Below, one piece after another: positions 4,909 through 6,135 of a stretch of 6,135 nucleotides of DNA. The DNA comes from Acidobacteria bacterium AH-259-G07. Lineage in GTDB: Bacteria; Acidobacteriota; UBA6911; RPQK01; JADFOI01. The translations under genes and the position numbers were made by a program. The first letter of the stretch is position 1. Each line of letters starts with the position of its first letter. The notes beneath the pieces were generated by a model, which had not been told where the DNA came from, made no database searches, and saw only the letters and a list, made by a program, of their open reading frames with translations. The stretch is taken from NCBI GenBank assembly GCA_027717925.1, contig JALLON010000162.1, forward strand, positions 1 through 6,135. Reading direction: 5' to 3'.

Positions 4909-5661
4909 GTGAGCCTCAATAGCACAATCAGGCAAATCGGTCAGGCGCTTTTTTTCCCCCAGTCTTGTGTTGTTTGTCATCACTGGGTGTTGAATCCTGA
5001 TTTCAGCCCACTTTGCCGAAACTGTTTGCTCTCCTTGAAACCTCTGGGACAAAGAATTTGCTACTACTGCGGGATTCCACTGCCAGGGGACTTGCTGGAA
5101 GTCCATGGGATCTGCTCGCAATGCCGAGATGGCCCAAAAACCTATGATTTCGCCCGAGCCTATGGTGCTTATCAGGGGAGCCTGAGATTAGTCATTCGAA
5201 AATTCAAATTCGAGGGTCGCCAAAGACTCGCTTATCCATTAGCCGCACTTTTGGAGACCTGTTATCGGGGACGGGGATTGAACTTGAAGGCGCACTGGAT
5301 TGTCCCCGTTCCGTTGTATTCACGAAGAAGGAGAGAAAGGGGTTTTGATCAAACCCTACTGCTGGGTCATGTCTTATGCCAAAAATTGAAGGTCCCCGTC
5401 TTTGGAGGACTGCGTCGGGTCAGGCCCACGGCGCCTCAGTCGGGACTGGATCTTCGCCAGCGACAAGAAAACGTCTACGATGCATTTTTGCTTGATCAAG
5501 CTGAGCTGCTGTCAAGACGGAACATATTGTTAGTCGATGACGTAATGACAACGGGCACAACAGTCTCAGAGATCTCCCGGTTGCTTAGAACGAAGTCCAC
5601 AGTTCACAAGATTATGGTCCTTACCTTAGCCCGTGTCCCATTGTTGTACACTCAATTGTAA
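4909..5661 (+). CDS. ComF family protein, zinc-ribbon plus phosphoribosyltransferase domain
   Basis: ComF-family proteins join an N-terminal zinc-binding region to a type I phosphoribosyltransferase domain. They are linked to DNA uptake in competent bacteria, but most members have no known substrate. The 250-residue protein is full length. It has paired cysteines C20/C23, C36/C39, C51/C54 and C69/C72, the block VPVPLYSRRRRERGFDQTLLL (132 onward), GLDLRQRQENVYDAF (179-193), and the PRPP loop ILLVDDVMTTGTT (206-218). The start is GTG at 4909, which leaves a short lead before LFFPQSC, as is usual in the family; no good Shine-Dalgarno is seen. It follows the DksA-type gene by 54 nt. No other competence gene is visible, so a competence role cannot be claimed. 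Confidence 0.93.
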   Translation: MSLNSTIRQIGQALFFPQSCVVCHHWVLNPDFSPLCRNCLLSLKPLGQRICYYCGIPLPGDLLEVHGICSQCRDGPKTYDFARAYGAYQGSLRLVIRKFKFEGRQRLAYPLAALLETCYRGRGLNLKAHWIVPVPLYSRRRRERGFDQTLLLGHVLCQKLKVPVFGGLRRVRPTAPQSGLDLRQRQENVYDAFLLDQAELLSRRNILLVDDVMTTGTTVSEISRLLRTKSTVHKIMVLTLARVPLLYTQL

Positions 5662-5703
5662 GTTTTACCTCGTGTAAGTGTGAAGAAAATCATTGTGAGC
5701 GAG

Positions 5704-6135
5704 ATGCCGTCATACCAGACTCGGGGCGTCTTGAGCGGGTATGTGTTATTCTCTTTCGCCTTGATCATCTGTGTGGCAGCCTGTAATGGCGGCAAAAAGG
5801 CCACCCTAACCAGACAGGAAATGGAGCCAGGAAGCGAAATCAACCGCGAAAAAATCGTTTCCGCTGTGGAGCTTGACCGCAATGTTATTTGCAGTGGACC
5901 TGACCATTTTCTCGAGGTGACCTTCACAATTAAGAATACAACCGATCAACCAATCCGTGTCATCTTTTCAAGCACTCAACAATACGACTTCTCTATAGAA
6001 GACGAATCAGGTCGCCAGTATTGGAGGTGGTCAAATGGTAAGTTCTTTGCCATGATGATTGTGGAAAAGGAACTAGGCAAAGAACCTTGGGTGCATAGTG
6101 AAGATATTCCGACTGTTGACCGGGAAGGCAAACCT
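5704..6135 (+). CDS. Lipoprotein with BsuPI-like domain, 5' part, cut by window edge
   Basis: 144 codons are visible and the frame is open to the right edge. The N-terminus has a basic residue (R8), a hydrophobic stretch (about 9-25) and a lipobox VAAC with Cys27, so it is a probable lipid-anchored envelope protein. Residues about 68-115 (LEVTFTIKNTTDQPIRVIF, then QYDFSIEDESG and YWRWSNGKFF) match the beta-sandwich pattern of BsuPI, the Bacillus intracellular proteinase inhibitor family. In envelope proteins this fold is of unknown role, and protease inhibition here is only a possibility. The ATG at 5704 gives a good signal peptide. In-frame GTG codons at 5695 and 5680 (the latter giving MKKIIVSEM before it) are alternatives, and no ribosome site decides among them. 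It lies 42 nt after comF. Confidence 0.8.
   Translation, partial: MPSYQTRGVLSGYVLFSFALIICVAACNGGKKATLTRQEMEPGSEINREKIVSAVELDRNVICSGPDHFLEVTFTIKNTTDQPIRVIFSSTQQYDFSIEDESGRQYWRWSNGKFFAMMIVEKELGKEPWVHSEDIPTVDREGKP

Noticed and set aside
4648..5121. 157-codon minus-strand open frame opposite the DksA-type and comF genes
   Set aside because: It spans two well-identified genes in antisense and has no recognisable domain.

Overview
The window is about 6.1 kb of ordinary bacterial housekeeping DNA, gene-dense and of roughly balanced base composition. It comes from a Gram-negative-type bacterium: the sigma factor has a complete region 1.1, L27 starts directly at MAHKKG without the cleavable N-terminal leader seen in Firmicutes, and there is a DksA-type regulator and a lipoprotein. 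The order rplU-rpmA-obgE-nadD-rsfS-rlmH resembles clusters in Desulfobacterota-like and Nitrospirota-like lineages and some related phyla. I cannot fix the phylum from sequence alone.

Layout: (1) 1-448, minus strand, the 5' part of a primary sigma factor gene (rpoD), starting with TTG and running off the left edge. (2) 449-820, a divergent intergenic region with a probable rpoD -10 box, a 7-bp inverted repeat, and a consensus sigma-70 promoter (TTGACA, 18 bp, TATAAT) facing right. (3) 821-3776, plus strand, a tight block rplU (L21), rpmA (L27), obgE (ribosome-assembly GTPase), nadD (NAD synthesis) and rsfS (ribosome silencing factor). obgE/nadD overlap by 3 nt and nadD/rsfS by 47 nt. (4) 3777-4017, a non-coding spacer made largely of CTGACCC/GGGTCAG repeats in inverted orientation. 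(5) 4018-5661, plus strand, rlmH (23S rRNA methyltransferase), a DksA/TraR-type zinc-finger regulator and a ComF-family phosphoribosyltransferase. (6) 5704 to the right edge, the 5' part of a lipoprotein gene with a BsuPI-like domain.

The common theme is ribosome building and control. L21 and L27 are 50S proteins, Obg and RsfS act on 50S maturation and subunit joining, RlmH modifies 23S rRNA of assembled ribosomes, and DksA-type proteins tune rRNA transcription through RNA polymerase. NadD and ComF are linked to nucleotide/PRPP chemistry.

I found no mobile element, CRISPR array, tRNA or rRNA, and no evidence of a new defence or biosynthetic system. The points most worth a second look are an apparent ATT start codon for rplU, a long lysine/alanine-rich tail on L21, and the compound inverted repeat that begins at the rsfS stop codon.
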